Shown here: positions 18,258 through 27,764 of the stretch, piece by piece
Position numbering within the stretch: the first letter of the stretch is position 1
How the letters are laid out: every line of letters starts with the position of its first letter
From: Streptomyces sp. NBC_01210
GTDB taxonomy: Bacteria > Actinomycetota > Actinomycetes > Streptomycetales > Streptomycetaceae
DNA length: 64,000 nucleotides
Direction of reading: 5' to 3'
Assembly (NCBI RefSeq): GCF_036010325.1
Contig: NZ_CP108549.1
Coordinates: forward strand, 6,076,001-6,140,000
Notes under the pieces: model-generated
What the model was told of the DNA's origin: nothing
The model's database searches: none
The model's input: only the letters and a program-made list of their open reading frames with translations
Made by a program: the position numbers and the translations under genes

Positions 18258-20396
18258 CTACCTCTGCGGCCCCAACGACCGCTTGAGGAAGTCCACTTGG
18301 AGCAGGAGCAGATTCTCCGCGATCTGCTCCTGCGGCGTCATATGGGTCACTCCGGTCAGCGGCAGTACCTCATGTGGGCGGCCCGCTGCCAGCAGCGCCG
18401 AGGAGAGCCGCAGGCTGTGTGCCATCACCACATTGTCGTCCGCCAGACCATGGATGATCATCAACGGCCGTGGTGGGTTCTCCGGCGTCGTCAACCCGTC
18501 GTCCGTGACGAGTGAGTTGGCCGCGTACACCTCGGGATGCGTCCCCGGATCGCCGAGATAGCGCTCGGTGTAGTGGGTGTCGTACAGCCGGAAATCGGTC
18601 ACCGGCGCGCCCGCGACCGCCGCATGGAAGACATCCGGGCGGCGCAGCACCGCGAGCGCGGCCAGATAGCCGCCGTACGACCAGCCGCGGATCGCCACCC
18701 GGCCGAGATCCAGCGGGAAAGTCCCGGCCAGCGAGTGCAGCGCCTCGATCTGGTCGTCGAGAGTGAGCGGGAGGTTGTCCTTGACCGCCTTCTCCCAGCC
18801 CGGGGAGCGTCCCGGAGCGCCCCGGCCGTCCGCGACGATCACCGCGAAGCCCTGGTCGGCGAACCACTGGGAGGTGAGATACGGATTCTGTGCCGCGTAC
18901 ACCCGCTGACCGTGCGGTCCCCCATAAGGGTCCAGCAGGACCGGAAGCGGGCCGTCCGACTCCTGATAGCCGGAGGGGAGCAGGACGGCGCACGGAATCC
19001 GGTGGGCGCCCGCCTCGCAGAGCCGCACCCGTGCCTTCAGCACCGGCTGCTCCGCATACGACGGGACGACCGCGACCGGCTTTCCGTCCCGCAGCACCTG
19101 CACGGACGCGCCACTCACCTCCGTACGGGACGAAGCCAGCACCGTCACCCCGCCGGAGCGCGCCGCCGAGTGCACTCCCGCACCGTCCGAGATCCGCTCG
19201 ATCCCCAGCTCATTGACCCGGTACACATGGATCTCGCCGGTCTCCGGCTCCGCGGCCTCCTCGCCCGCCGCCGCCGACACCAGGACATCGTTCTCCCCGA
19301 TGTCCAGCACCGCCCGCAGCTGCAACTGCGCTCCGGTCAGCGCCCGGTCGCCGACCGCGAGCACCCGCGCCCCGCCCTCGTCCGCGATCCGCACCAGACG
19401 CCCGTCCGGCGCCCACGCCGGCACGCCGGGGAAGAGATCGAGCCACACCGGGTCCTCGTCGACATGCACCGTCCGGGTGGTGCCCGACTCCGCGTCCACG
19501 GCCAGATACAGCTGGGTCCGCTGGTCCCGGGACTGGACGAGCAGCAGCGGTGCGCCCGCGGACGACCAGTGCACCCGCGCCAGATACGGATAGCGGGTCC
19601 GGTCCCAGCTCACCTCCGTACGCTCTCCGTCCAGCGTGAGCAGGAACAGCCGCACCTCGGCGTTGGGTGTCCCCGCCGCCGGATAGGCGACCCGCTCCGG
19701 CTCCCGGTCCGGATGCGCGGGATCGGAGATCCACCAGCGCCGTACATGCCGCTCGTCGACCCGGGCGACCAGCAGCCGGTCCGACTCCGGCGCCCACCAG
19801 AAGCCGCGCGAGCGGTCCATCTCCTCGGCCGCGATGAACTCCGCGAGACCATACGTGGTGTGCTCGTCCTCCGGCTCAGCCAGCGCCCGGTCACCTTCCC
19901 CCTCCGCACCGGTCACCCGCAGCGCGCCGCCCGCCACATACGCGATGTGCCGGCCGTCGGGAGACGGCCGAGGGTCGATCACCGGCCCCGGCACCCGCAG
20001 TTCGCGCGCGGTCCCGGCCCGCAGCTCGGCCGTGTACAGCCGCCCCGACAGCGCGAACGCCGCCAACTCGACCGCCTGGTCCACCGCATAGCCGACGATG
20101 CCCGCCGACCCCTCCCGGCTGCGCTCGCGCCGGGCCCGCTCCTTCGCCGACAGTTTCTCCGCGGCACCGGCGAGCAGCGCGCCCGGATCGGCGGCCAGGC
20201 GCTCCTGCGCCTGGCGCCCGTCCGGGTCGAGATCCAGCACCCAGAGTCGGCCCGCCCGGTCGGTCCCGGAGGCCGAACGGAGGAACACCACCCGGGAGCC
20301 GTCCGGGGACACGGTGAACGCGCGCGGTGCGCCCAGCGTGAAGCGCTGGGTCCTGGCGTACTGACGCGGGAAGGAGAGCTGCTGCCTCGAGGTCAT
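18258..20396 (-). CDS. S9 family prolyl oligopeptidase / dipeptidyl peptidase IV-like
   Basis: A 712-residue serine peptidase: an N-terminal beta-propeller region (about residues 1-440, with DPP4-like WISDPAHPDREPERVAYP and YP-x-L-x-R-V-x-W) and a C-terminal alpha/beta hydrolase. The triad reads as Ser573 in GWSYGGY, Asp653 in HGLADDN and His685 in THMTP; DPYGGPHGQ precedes it. This family removes dipeptides or cleaves after proline in small peptides. No signal peptide is seen, so a cytoplasmic role in digesting imported peptides fits its place beside three peptide importers; that link is inferred. ATG 20396 is chosen over 20441 because homology begins only after it. Confidence 0.9.
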   Translation of the reverse strand: MTSRQQLSFPRQYARTQRFTLGAPRAFTVSPDGSRVVFLRSASGTDRAGRLWVLDLDPDGRQAQERLAADPGALLAGAAEKLSAKERARRERSREGSAGIVGYAVDQAVELAAFALSGRLYTAELRAGTARELRVPGPVIDPRPSPDGRHIAYVAGGALRVTGAEGEGDRALAEPEDEHTTYGLAEFIAAEEMDRSRGFWWAPESDRLLVARVDERHVRRWWISDPAHPDREPERVAYPAAGTPNAEVRLFLLTLDGERTEVSWDRTRYPYLARVHWSSAGAPLLLVQSRDQRTQLYLAVDAESGTTRTVHVDEDPVWLDLFPGVPAWAPDGRLVRIADEGGARVLAVGDRALTGAQLQLRAVLDIGENDVLVSAAAGEEAAEPETGEIHVYRVNELGIERISDGAGVHSAARSGGVTVLASSRTEVSGASVQVLRDGKPVAVVPSYAEQPVLKARVRLCEAGAHRIPCAVLLPSGYQESDGPLPVLLDPYGGPHGQRVYAAQNPYLTSQWFADQGFAVIVADGRGAPGRSPGWEKAVKDNLPLTLDDQIEALHSLAGTFPLDLGRVAIRGWSYGGYLAALAVLRRPDVFHAAVAGAPVTDFRLYDTHYTERYLGDPGTHPEVYAANSLVTDDGLTTPENPPRPLMIIHGLADDNVVMAHSLRLSSALLAAGRPHEVLPLTGVTHMTPQEQIAENLLLLQVDFLKRSLGPQR

Positions 20397-20552
20397 GCGA
20401 CCGAACCTAGCGTTCGTGCGCCCCCGTGTGCTGCTGTGCACCGATCGATGCGTTGGTGTGGATAGTTATGATCCGCGGCGCAAGGTGGGTATGAACGTCC
20501 TGGCACATGCAACCTGCCCGTCCCGACCGAATATCCGTGGAGGTGAACCGCC

Positions 20553-20747
20553 GTGGCACTCTCGATTTCGGCGGTGGTGCTGCTGGCGATCGTCGTCTTC
20601 CTGCTGGTCCGGAAGTCCGGGCTGAAGGGTGGGCATGCGGCGGTCTGCGTGTTGCTCGGGTTCTATCTCGCAAGCTCGTCCATTGCCCCCACCATCAACG
20701 AACTCACCACAAATGTGGCCGGAGTGATCGGTGGTCTCAAGTTCTAG
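20553..20747 (+). CDS. Small two-helix membrane protein
   Basis: A 64-residue protein with hydrophobic segments at about residues 5-19 and 29-48, short lysine/arginine-bearing loops and little else. GTG 20553 has an excellent ribosome site (GGAGGTGA at 20539-20546). TATGAT at 20467-20472 may be its -10 element. It sits 32 bp before mshB. It looks like a conserved small membrane protein of unknown function; nothing in it suggests an enzyme. Confidence 0.8.
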   Translation: MALSISAVVLLAIVVFLLVRKSGLKGGHAAVCVLLGFYLASSSIAPTINELTTNVAGVIGGLKF

Positions 20748-20779
20748 CGCAGCGGGTCCGGCCTCGTAGGCTGTCCCGT

Positions 20780-21670
20780 ATGAAGGATCTTCCCGCCCGT
20801 CGTCTGCTCCTGGTGCACGCGCACCCGGACGACGAGTCGATCAACAACGGCGCGACGATGGCCCTGTACGCGGCCGCCGGCGCCCAGGTCACCCTGGTGA
20901 CCTGCACCCTTGGTGAGGAGGGCGAGGTCATACCGCCTGACCTCGCCCATCTCGCGCCCGACCGGGAGGACCGGCTGGGCGCTCATCGCGTCGGCGAACT
21001 GGCCGCCGCGATGAAGGAGCTGGGCGTCACCGACCACCGCTTCCTGGGTGGTCCCGGCCGGTTCCGGGACTCCGGGATGATGGGATTGGAGCAGAACCAC
21101 CGCGAGGGCGCGTTCTGGAACACCGACCCGGACGAGGCGGCCCCGTACCTCGTCGGGGTGATCCGTTCCGTGCGTCCGCAGGTGCTGGTGACGTACGACC
21201 CGAATGGCGGGTACGGACATCCCGACCACATCCAGGCGCACCGGGTCGCGATGCGCGCCGCCGAGCTGGCCGCCGATCCCGCCTTCCGGCACGACCTCGG
21301 CGAGGCGCACACGATCGCCAAGATCTATTGGAACCGGGTGCCGCGCTCGGTGGCCGAGGAGGGCTTCGCCCGGCTCCGCGCTGCCGGCGGGGCGGACTTC
21401 CCGGGTATTGCGGCCCTCGACGACATTCCGGGCGTCGTGGACGACTCCGAGATCACCACCGCAATTGACGCCACGGCGTACGCGGAAGAGAAGGCGGCGG
21501 CGATGCGGGCCCATGCCACCCAAATCGCCGTGGACGGCCCCTTCTTCGCACTCTCCAACGATCTGGGACAGCCGATCTTCGCGACCGAGTACTACCAGTT
21601 GGTACAGGGCGAGTCCGGCGCACCGCCCGGCGCGCGCGAACACGATCTCTTCGCGGGGGTGCCGGTATGA
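20780..21670 (+). CDS. mshB: Mycothiol biosynthesis deacetylase MshB
   Basis: A 296-residue zinc deacetylase of the PIG-L/LmbE family, which removes acetate from GlcNAc-Ins in mycothiol synthesis in the cytoplasm. The zinc ligands match M. tuberculosis MshB: His15 and Asp18 in HAHPDDE and His147 in YGHPDH. Length and the ending ([12 protein letters not shown]) fit the family. ATG 20780 places HPDDE at the usual distance from the start; the frame is open further upstream without support. The following gene overlaps by ATGA, as in mycobacteria. A homologous amidase, Mca, is possible but is usually described with different local residues. Confidence 0.9.
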   Translation: MKDLPARRLLLVHAHPDDESINNGATMALYAAAGAQVTLVTCTLGEEGEVIPPDLAHLAPDREDRLGAHRVGELAAAMKELGVTDHRFLGGPGRFRDSGMMGLEQNHREGAFWNTDPDEAAPYLVGVIRSVRPQVLVTYDPNGGYGHPDHIQAHRVAMRAAELAADPAFRHDLGEAHTIAKIYWNRVPRSVAEEGFARLRAAGGADFPGIAALDDIPGVVDDSEITTAIDATAYAEEKAAAMRAHATQIAVDGPFFALSNDLGQPIFATEYYQLVQGESGAPPGAREHDLFAGVPV

Positions 21671-22089
21671 GTGGATCCGCAGGAAGGCAGGACGCACCGG
21701 GGGCCTGGCTCGCCCAGTCGCCGAAGCCCGGCCGGATTGCCGCCTACCTCGGACTCGCCGTGCTCGGGGCGCTGGTCGGCATCGCCGGTTCGCTGGTCCA
21801 AGGGGCCTGGTTCCCCGGCGGGTTGGTGCTGGCTCTGCTCGCCACGACGGGTCTGTTCCACGGCTCGCTGCGGGCCACCGGGACGCAGCTCGGCGTGCTG
21901 GCGCCGGCTGTGGGCTGGCTGCTCGCGATCGTGCTGCTCGGCATCGGACGCCCGGAGGGCGACGGTGTGTTCTCCGCGGGAGTCGGGCCGCTCGTCTTCA
22001 TGCTGGGCGGAATGGCGTTGGCTGTGATGTGTGCCACGATGTCGCGGCCCGCGCGACCGGGTGGCGGGTCCGGCCGACTCGGTAAGTGA
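21667..22089 (+). CDS. DUF6113-type membrane protein
   Basis: A 140-residue protein with a hydrophilic N-terminus of about 22 residues and four predicted membrane segments (about 24-46, 50-68, 76-94 and 102-124). It ends in a short Arg/Gly tail. The 4-nt ATGA overlap with mshB shows co-translation. A gene in the same place follows mshB in mycobacteria (Rv1171). Function unknown; a link to mycothiol is suggested only by position. Confidence 0.8.
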   Translation: MSGSAGRQDAPGAWLAQSPKPGRIAAYLGLAVLGALVGIAGSLVQGAWFPGGLVLALLATTGLFHGSLRATGTQLGVLAPAVGWLLAIVLLGIGRPEGDGVFSAGVGPLVFMLGGMALAVMCATMSRPARPGGGSGRLGK

Positions 22090-22402
22090 GGGCCCGGCGG
22101 AGCAACTCTTCCCGGGTTGTCTGCCTTTCCGGGGTGTACGAGGTCAATGTGCGGGACACCGCGCTCACCTCGGGTGGGACCCCCGGCACGCGCCCTGTGC
22201 GGCGGGCCCCTATGGTGGGTCGCCCCAAGGGGTGGGAAGCCACTGAACTGACCATGCCCGTACGGTCGGCGGAAATGTCGCTTTCCACAGTCCCGGGGTG
22301 TCTGTCGGCAGCGGCCAGTATGGTGGTGCGCGCCGCCGAGCCGCCCACAGCAGTTGCTATCCAGTAAGAAACGGGCGGCGAAGCCAACCGGGAGAACCTG
22401 CT
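22090..22402. other. Intergenic region before the Pro/Gly-rich membrane protein gene
   Basis: 313 bp without a gene. I see no terminator hairpin, RNA gene or clear promoter pair. The last 20 bp hold the GGGAGAA ribosome site of the next gene. Confidence 0.5.
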
Positions 22403-24715
22403 TTGAGTCGTGAAACTGACAGTTCGTCCTCCGGCCCCCAGGGGCGCGGTGGAGCCGCGTACCCCTCGGGGACACCGCCGTACGGATCCCGCCAGTATCC
22501 GTCGCTGCATCCTCCGCAGGACGCTCCGGACGATGCCGCGGAGGTGGCTCCCGAGCCGCAGCCGGACGAGCCCAAGACCGAGACCACGCTGACCACGCGT
22601 ATCCGGATCAACATCCCGGGTTCGCGGCCGATCCCGCCGGTCGTCATGCGTACGCCGATGAGCGACGTGGACGCCGCCTCGGCCAGACAGGACAGTGAGC
22701 GCACGGGCAGCGCGCGGCGGCCCGACGTGGCGGAGGAGCCTGCCGCGCCTACGGCGGAGCCGCCGGCCGAGGAGAAGGCGCCGACCAGCGACTGGTTTGC
22801 GCCCCGCAAGTCGAGTCCGGCTTCGGGCGCGAACGGGACGGGTACGAATGGGGCGGGTACGAATGGGGCGGGCACGAATGGGGCGGGTCTGGCGGCATCG
22901 GCCGCGCAGCCGTCCGCTCCCGCCTCGCCCGCGGGCCCGGGCGCCGGCGCGAACGGCGGCGGTCCAGGTGCCGGTCTCCCGTACTTCTCGGACGGCCGGC
23001 AGGGCGGTCCCGGTCAGAGCCGTCCCGGTGTGAACATTCCCGGTCAGGGCGGACCGGCAAGCGGAGGGCCCGGCAGCGGCGGGCCCGGAGCGCCGCGCAG
23101 TGGCGGCTCGCTCAGCGATCTGGCCGCGAATGCCGACGGCCCCGCCTCCGGCGCTGACGGCTTCGCTCCCGGGAGCAGCACGCCTCCGCTGGGCGTGCGT
23201 TCGCCCGGCGCATCCCTCGGACCCACCGGGCCGACAACGGGACCGGTCACCGGCGGCATGCCACTCGGCCGGCGCCCCGGCGGTCCGGGAGCAGGTGGTC
23301 CGGGAGCAGGCGGTCCCGGTACCGGCGGCCGGCCCGGCCCGGGAGCCGACATTCCCGGCGTACCGGGTCCGGGCGGTCCGGGCGGCCTCGGTTCCGGCGC
23401 TCCCGGTTCCGGTCCCGGTGGCGCGCCCCGGATGTCCGACGACACCGCCGTGCTCACCCCGCAGCAGCCCGCCCCCGAGTTCAGCGGCGGCCATGTCTCC
23501 GGTGACACGCTGACCAGCGGCATCCCCGTGGTCCCCGGCGACCACCGCTCGCCGTTCCCGCCGCTCGGCAGCCCGCTCTCCGGCCCCGGCACCGGCCCGA
23601 ACCCGCTGGCGCCCCACAGCGCCGGCCAGCAGGGCTTCGACGAGGGGGACTTCTCCGCACCGGAGTTCCCGGGCGGTCCCGGCGGTGGACCCGGCGGCCC
23701 CGCCGGTCCTGTCGTGCCCGCGCCCACCGCCGCCAGGCCCGCTCCCAGCCCCAGGCCCGCGCCCGCCAAGAAGGGCCGCTCCAAACTGGTGCTCGCCGGA
23801 GCCGGCGCGGTCGGGCTGCTCGGTATCGCCTACGGCGCCGGCCTGCTGCTGAACCACTCCGACGTACCCAAGAGCACCACGGTGCTCGGCGTCGACATCG
23901 GCGGCGGCACCAAGGAAGAGGCGGTCAACAAGCTCGACACCGCCCTCGGCACGCGCGCCGCCGGCTCGCTCCAGCTCACAGTGGGCGGCAAGAAGGAGCA
24001 GCTCGCCCCGGACAAGGCCGGACTCTCCCTGGACAGCCAGGCCACCGTTCGCGCCGCCGCAGGCAGCGACTACAACCCGGTCTCGGTGATTGGCTCCCTC
24101 CTTGGTGCCGAGCGCGTCGCCGAACCGGTGATCCTGGTCGACGAGGAGAAGCTGGGCGTCGCGCTCACCGATCTGGCGGGCGTCTCCGGCTCGGCCACCG
24201 AGGGCACGATCAAGTTCGAGCCGGGCAAGGCCGTCGCCGTACCCGGCAAGGCGGGCCAGACGCTGGACGTCGGCCGCTCGATGATCTCGGTCAAGGACGC
24301 CTACCGCGCGCAGGTCGAGACCGGCAGGCCGAATGTCGTCCCGCTCCCCGTCGCCACCCGCGAGCCGACCATCACGAAGACCGAGCTCGACCGGGCGATG
24401 AAGGACTTCGCCGAGCCCGCGATGTCCGACCTGATCACCATCAAGGCGGGCGGCAAGCAGATCCAGTTCGGACCGGCGAAGTCGCTGCCCAAGATCCTTT
24501 CCATGAAGGCGATCGACGGCAAGCTCGTCGAGGTCTACGACAAGAAGGCGATCGAAGACCTCCTGGACGGTGTCTTCGACGGCGTCATGATCACCAAGGG
24601 CGACGGCAAGAAGCACCAGCTCTCCGCGGACGACGTCGCCCAGGCCATGGGCACGGCGCTGCGCGGCAAGTCGCCGGCCGAGCGCGTCAGCGAGATAGCG
24701 CTCGACCCGAGCTAG
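22403..24715 (+). CDS. Membrane protein with disordered Gly/Pro-rich N-terminus and PG_binding_4-like domain
   Basis: A 770-residue protein. Residues 1 to about 450 are disordered and rich in Gly, Pro, Ser and Ala, with three in-frame 15-nt repeats (22841-22885) and collagen-like GGPGAGGPGAGGPGTGG. One membrane segment follows a KKGRSK stop-transfer patch (near residues 455-478). The C-terminal part, with DIGGGTKEEAVNKLDTAL and a second copy around LDVGRSMISVKDAY, resembles the putative peptidoglycan-binding domain found in VanW and L,D-transpeptidase-associated proteins. No VanW or transpeptidase domain is present. It is probably a cell-envelope protein. TTG 22403 is set by GGGAGAA 7 nt upstream; no better start exists. 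Confidence 0.75.
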   Translation: MSRETDSSSSGPQGRGGAAYPSGTPPYGSRQYPSLHPPQDAPDDAAEVAPEPQPDEPKTETTLTTRIRINIPGSRPIPPVVMRTPMSDVDAASARQDSERTGSARRPDVAEEPAAPTAEPPAEEKAPTSDWFAPRKSSPASGANGTGTNGAGTNGAGTNGAGLAASAAQPSAPASPAGPGAGANGGGPGAGLPYFSDGRQGGPGQSRPGVNIPGQGGPASGGPGSGGPGAPRSGGSLSDLAANADGPASGADGFAPGSSTPPLGVRSPGASLGPTGPTTGPVTGGMPLGRRPGGPGAGGPGAGGPGTGGRPGPGADIPGVPGPGGPGGLGSGAPGSGPGGAPRMSDDTAVLTPQQPAPEFSGGHVSGDTLTSGIPVVPGDHRSPFPPLGSPLSGPGTGPNPLAPHSAGQQGFDEGDFSAPEFPGGPGGGPGGPAGPVVPAPTAARPAPSPRPAPAKKGRSKLVLAGAGAVGLLGIAYGAGLLLNHSDVPKSTTVLGVDIGGGTKEEAVNKLDTALGTRAAGSLQLTVGGKKEQLAPDKAGLSLDSQATVRAAAGSDYNPVSVIGSLLGAERVAEPVILVDEEKLGVALTDLAGVSGSATEGTIKFEPGKAVAVPGKAGQTLDVGRSMISVKDAYRAQVETGRPNVVPLPVATREPTITKTELDRAMKDFAEPAMSDLITIKAGGKQIQFGPAKSLPKILSMKAIDGKLVEVYDKKAIEDLLDGVFDGVMITKGDGKKHQLSADDVAQAMGTALRGKSPAERVSEIALDPS
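22841..22885 (+). repeat. Three 15-nt tandem repeats encoding GTNGA
   Basis: GGTACGAATGGGGCG occurs three times head to tail, the last with a single change (GGCACG). It lies in the disordered N-terminal part of the membrane protein gene. Confidence 0.85.
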
Positions 24716-24721
24716 TGCGGT

Positions 24722-24768
24722 CCTCGATCGCCGGACGGGCTCGGTCCGAGCCCGTCCGGCGATCGAGG
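24722..24768. terminator. 47-nt perfect palindromic terminator, dispersed repeat family
   Basis: CCTCGATCGCCGGACGGGCTCGG at 24722-24744 is repeated in reverse complement at 24746-24768 with one base between. The sequence is a palindromic copy of the CCTCAATCGCCGGACGGGCT repeat family. It starts 6 bp after a stop codon and should stop transcription in both directions. Confidence 0.8.
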
Positions 24769-24882
24769 GGCGACCCGGGCGGCCGGGTGAACCGGACCGG
24801 CGACCCGGGCGGCCGTGACAGCCCCGGCGAACCGACGCGGTCACCGCACCAGCGCTCAACCGCCGTTGTCACGGCCGCGCGC

Positions 24883-24896
24883 ATGACATCTGTCAT
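24883..24896. promoter_or_regulatory. Operator-like inverted repeat ATGACA-TC-TGTCAT
   Basis: A perfect 6-2-6 inverted repeat 59 bp before the start of an ABC exporter/two-component operon. Response regulators of the NarL/DesR type bind such dyads as dimers, so the DesR-like regulator encoded at the operon end is a natural candidate. This is inferred from position and symmetry. Confidence 0.5.
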
Positions 24897-24955
24897 CCCC
24901 GAGTCACGACCGCCGACACTGACGGCCCACCCCGTCCTGCGGCCAGTCTGAACAC

Positions 24956-25876
24956 ATGACGACGACAGCCGCTCCCACCCCTGTGGTGAGCTTCGAGAAT
25001 GTGCACAAGAGCTACGGCGCGGTCCGTGCCGTATCCGATCTCTCGCTGACGCTCCACCCCGGCGAGACCGTCGCGCTCCTCGGCCCCAACGGCGCCGGCA
25101 AGTCCTCCACGCTCGATCTGCTGCTCGGCCTGCGCCCCGCCGACAGCGGCTCCGTGAAGCTCTTCGGCACAACCCCGCAGCAGGCGGTCGCCGCCGGCCG
25201 CGTCGGTGCGATGCTGCAGAGCGGCGGCCTGATGGAGGAGGTCAAGGTCCGCGAACTGGTGCAGCTCGCCTGTGCGCTGCATCCCAAGCCGTATCCGGTC
25301 GCCGACGTCCTCGCCCAGGCCGGGATCGGCCAGATAGCCGACCGTATGGTCAACAAGCTCTCCGGCGGCCAGGAGCAGCGCGTACGGTTCGCGCTCGCGA
25401 CCGCCGGTGCCAGCGACCTCATCGTCCTCGACGAGCCGACGACCGGCATGGACGTCACCTCCCGCCAGTCCTTCTGGGCCACCATGCGCGAGCAGACACG
25501 GCAGGGCCGTACGGTCCTGTTCGCCACGCACTACCTCGAAGAGGCCGACGCGATCGCCGACCGGGTGCTCGTCCTGCACGGCGGGCGGCTGCTCGCCGAC
25601 GGCACGGCCGCCGAGATCAAGGCCAAGGCGGGTGCGCGGCGGATCTCCTTCGACCTGGAGGGCCCGCTCGACGAGGCCGCGCTGCGCCGGCTGCCGTTCC
25701 TGTCCACGTTCTCCCTGTCCGGCCGTACGGTCCGCATGCAGTCGCACGACGCGGACGCGACCGTCCACGCGCTGTACGGACTCGGGGTCCACCCCCGCAA
25801 TCTCGAAGTCGCAGGACTGGGCCTGGAGCAGGCCTTCGTCGCCATCACGGAGGCCGAGGAGGCCAAGGCGCTGTGA
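24956..25876 (+). CDS. ABC exporter ATP-binding protein
   Basis: A 306-residue ATPase: Walker A GPNGAGKS near residues 43-50, Q-loop LQSGG, signature LSGGQEQRVRFAL, Walker B LIVLDEPTTGMD, and switch His in FATHYLEEAD. It has the C-terminal extension usual for drug or lipid exporter ATPases. It is the first gene of a four-gene operon (ATPase, permease, histidine kinase, response regulator) linked by 4-nt overlaps. Similar modules in Bacillus and Streptomyces sense and export membrane-active compounds; the substrate here is unknown. Confidence 0.92.
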   Translation: MTTTAAPTPVVSFENVHKSYGAVRAVSDLSLTLHPGETVALLGPNGAGKSSTLDLLLGLRPADSGSVKLFGTTPQQAVAAGRVGAMLQSGGLMEEVKVRELVQLACALHPKPYPVADVLAQAGIGQIADRMVNKLSGGQEQRVRFALATAGASDLIVLDEPTTGMDVTSRQSFWATMREQTRQGRTVLFATHYLEEADAIADRVLVLHGGRLLADGTAAEIKAKAGARRISFDLEGPLDEAALRRLPFLSTFSLSGRTVRMQSHDADATVHALYGLGVHPRNLEVAGLGLEQAFVAITEAEEAKAL

Positions 25877-26613
25877 ACACTCTCATCAAGCTCGAGATCA
25901 CCCGAACCCTGCGGAACAAGAAGTTCATGTTCTTCTCGGTGATCTATCCGTCGGCGCTCTTCCTGATGATCGCCGGCACCCAGGACTCCACGGCCAAGGT
26001 CCCGCACACCAGTCTCACGATGCCGGCCTTCTACATGGTCGCGATGGCCTCGTTCGGCGCGCTGACCGCCGTACTGATGGGCAACAGCGAACGCATCGCC
26101 AAGGAGCGCGAGAAGGGCTGGGTCCGCCAGCTGCGCCTCACCTCGTTGCCCGGCCGCGGCTATGTCCTGGCGAAGATCGCCGGCGCCGCCGTGGTCACTC
26201 TGCCGACGATCGTGATCGTCTTCGCGGTGGCGGCGCTCGCCAAGGGGGTACGCCTCGAGAGCTGGCAGTGGTTCGCGCTCACCGGCGCCATCTGGGCCGG
26301 CAGCCTGGTCTTCGCCGCACTGGGCGTCGCAATCGGCTATCTCGCCAGCGGTGACGCGGTCAGGCCCGTCACGATGATCCTGTACTTCGGGCTCTCCATC
26401 CTGGGCGGCCTGTGGATGCCGACCACCGTCTACCCCCAGTGGCTGCAGAACATCGCAGAATGGCTGCCCACGCACGCGTACGCCGCACTCGGCCAGTCCA
26501 TCGAGCTCGGCAGCTCACCGCATCCGAAGGATGTCGCGATCCTCGCCGCGTACTTCCTGCTCTTCGCCGGCGGTGCGGCCTGGCTGTACCGGAAGGACAC
26601 ACTGAAGGCGTGA
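25873..26613 (+). CDS. ABC-2 type exporter permease
   Basis: A 246-residue membrane protein with about six helices, starting MNTLIKLEITRTLRNKKF (the typical cytoplasmic elbow before helix 1). The stretch ERIAKEREKGWVRQLRLT between helices 2 and 3 is the usual ABC-2 coupling loop. GTG 25873 overlaps the ATPase stop by GTGA. It forms the membrane part of the exporter with the preceding ATPase. Confidence 0.92.
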   Translation: MNTLIKLEITRTLRNKKFMFFSVIYPSALFLMIAGTQDSTAKVPHTSLTMPAFYMVAMASFGALTAVLMGNSERIAKEREKGWVRQLRLTSLPGRGYVLAKIAGAAVVTLPTIVIVFAVAALAKGVRLESWQWFALTGAIWAGSLVFAALGVAIGYLASGDAVRPVTMILYFGLSILGGLWMPTTVYPQWLQNIAEWLPTHAYAALGQSIELGSSPHPKDVAILAAYFLLFAGGAAWLYRKDTLKA

Positions 26614-27764
26614 ACGAGGAAACCTTCGCCGGGATAGGGCAGCCGCCGACAAGCCGCCGCCGGGCCGCCGTCAAGCTGCTGTGGATCGGCATCTGGCTCG
26701 CCTTCATGGGAGCTCCGGTCAGTGACCTCCTCGCCGACGAACACACCGCCTGGGCCACCGCACTCGGGTGGCTCGGCCTCGTGTCCTTCGTCGTCGTCTA
26801 TCTGGCTCTGGTCTTCCGCCACACCTCCAAGCCGCTGGCCCCGCGCACCGTCTACACAACGCTCGCCGGCATGTTCAGCCTCTCCGTACTCCTCTCCCTG
26901 ACGCTCGGCTCCGAGTGGCTGGTGCTGTTCGTGTACGTCTCCGTGTCGGCCGGAGCGGTACTGCCGCTGCAGCTGGCCCGTTGGGCGATCCCGGCGATCA
27001 CCGCGGCGATGATCCTGATCGGCCTGAAGACCGACCACCCGGGGAACATCCTCCCGGCGGTCGTCATCCCGTCCCTTCTCGGCGGGTTCGCGATGACGGG
27101 GGTGCGCCAGATGGTCCGTACGACCATCGAACTGCGGGAGGCGCGGGCCACGGTCGCCCAGCTCGCCGCGAACGAGGAACGGCTGCGGCTGGCCCGGGAC
27201 CTGCACGATCTGCTCGGCCACTCCCTGTCGCTGATCACGTTGAAGAGCGAGCTGGCCGGCCGGATGCTGCCGGACCAGCCGGAGCGCGCGGCGCAGCAGG
27301 TCGCCGACATCGAGAAGGTCAGCCGGCAGGCGCTCGTCGACGTACGGGAGGCGGTCACCGGCTATCGGCGGCCCACGCTCCCGGGTGAGCTGGCCGGGGC
27401 GCGTACGGCGCTCGCGGCGGCCGGAATCATCGCGGAGGTGCCCTCCGACGTCCCGCCCGAGTCACCGGAACTCCCCGAGAAGCAGGAGGCGGCGCTCGCC
27501 TGGTCGCTGCGGGAGGCGGTGACCAATGTCGTACGCCACAGTGGCGCGCGCCGCTGCGTGATCGCGCTGACGCCGCGCCAGACGCTGGACGGCCCGGTCC
27601 TCGAACTCACGGTGGAGGACGACGGCCGCGGCGGCAGCCCCTCGTACGGCAACGGCCTGACGGGTCTGAGCGAACGCATCAGCGAGGTCGGCGGCACCGT
27701 GGACACCGGGACCCAACGCGGCTTCACGCTCATCGTGCGGGTCCCTCTAGGATCCGCCTCATGA
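26610..27764 (+). CDS. DesK-type sensor histidine kinase
   Basis: A 384-residue kinase. Five or six membrane helices fill the first 165 residues with very short external loops, as in DesK, which senses the membrane itself. The phospho-acceptor is His199 in RDLHDLLGHSLS (HisKA_3), followed by the ATPase domain with N box (VTNVVRHSGA) and G box (DDGRGG, GNGLTGLSERI). GTG 26610 overlaps the permease stop by GTGA; the longer frame to 26412 lies inside the permease gene. It should phosphorylate the regulator encoded next. Confidence 0.92.
   Translation: MNEETFAGIGQPPTSRRRAAVKLLWIGIWLAFMGAPVSDLLADEHTAWATALGWLGLVSFVVVYLALVFRHTSKPLAPRTVYTTLAGMFSLSVLLSLTLGSEWLVLFVYVSVSAGAVLPLQLARWAIPAITAAMILIGLKTDHPGNILPAVVIPSLLGGFAMTGVRQMVRTTIELREARATVAQLAANEERLRLARDLHDLLGHSLSLITLKSELAGRMLPDQPERAAQQVADIEKVSRQALVDVREAVTGYRRPTLPGELAGARTALAAAGIIAEVPSDVPPESPELPEKQEAALAWSLREAVTNVVRHSGARRCVIALTPRQTLDGPVLELTVEDDGRGGSPSYGNGLTGLSERISEVGGTVDTGTQRGFTLIVRVPLGSAS

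Noticed and set aside
18537..20465. Long open frame (642 codons) opposite the S9 peptidase gene
   Set aside because: It is an Arg/Pro/His-rich shadow frame typical of high-GC DNA; the peptidase on the other strand has all family motifs.
24722..24768. 47-nt palindrome as an insertion-sequence end
   Set aside because: No transposase, target duplication or partner end is nearby, and it belongs to the terminator-like repeat family.
21998..24859. 953-codon frame opposite the Pro/Gly-rich membrane protein gene
   Set aside because: Composition is that of an antisense shadow and no domain is recognisable; the forward frame has a ribosome site and a domain.
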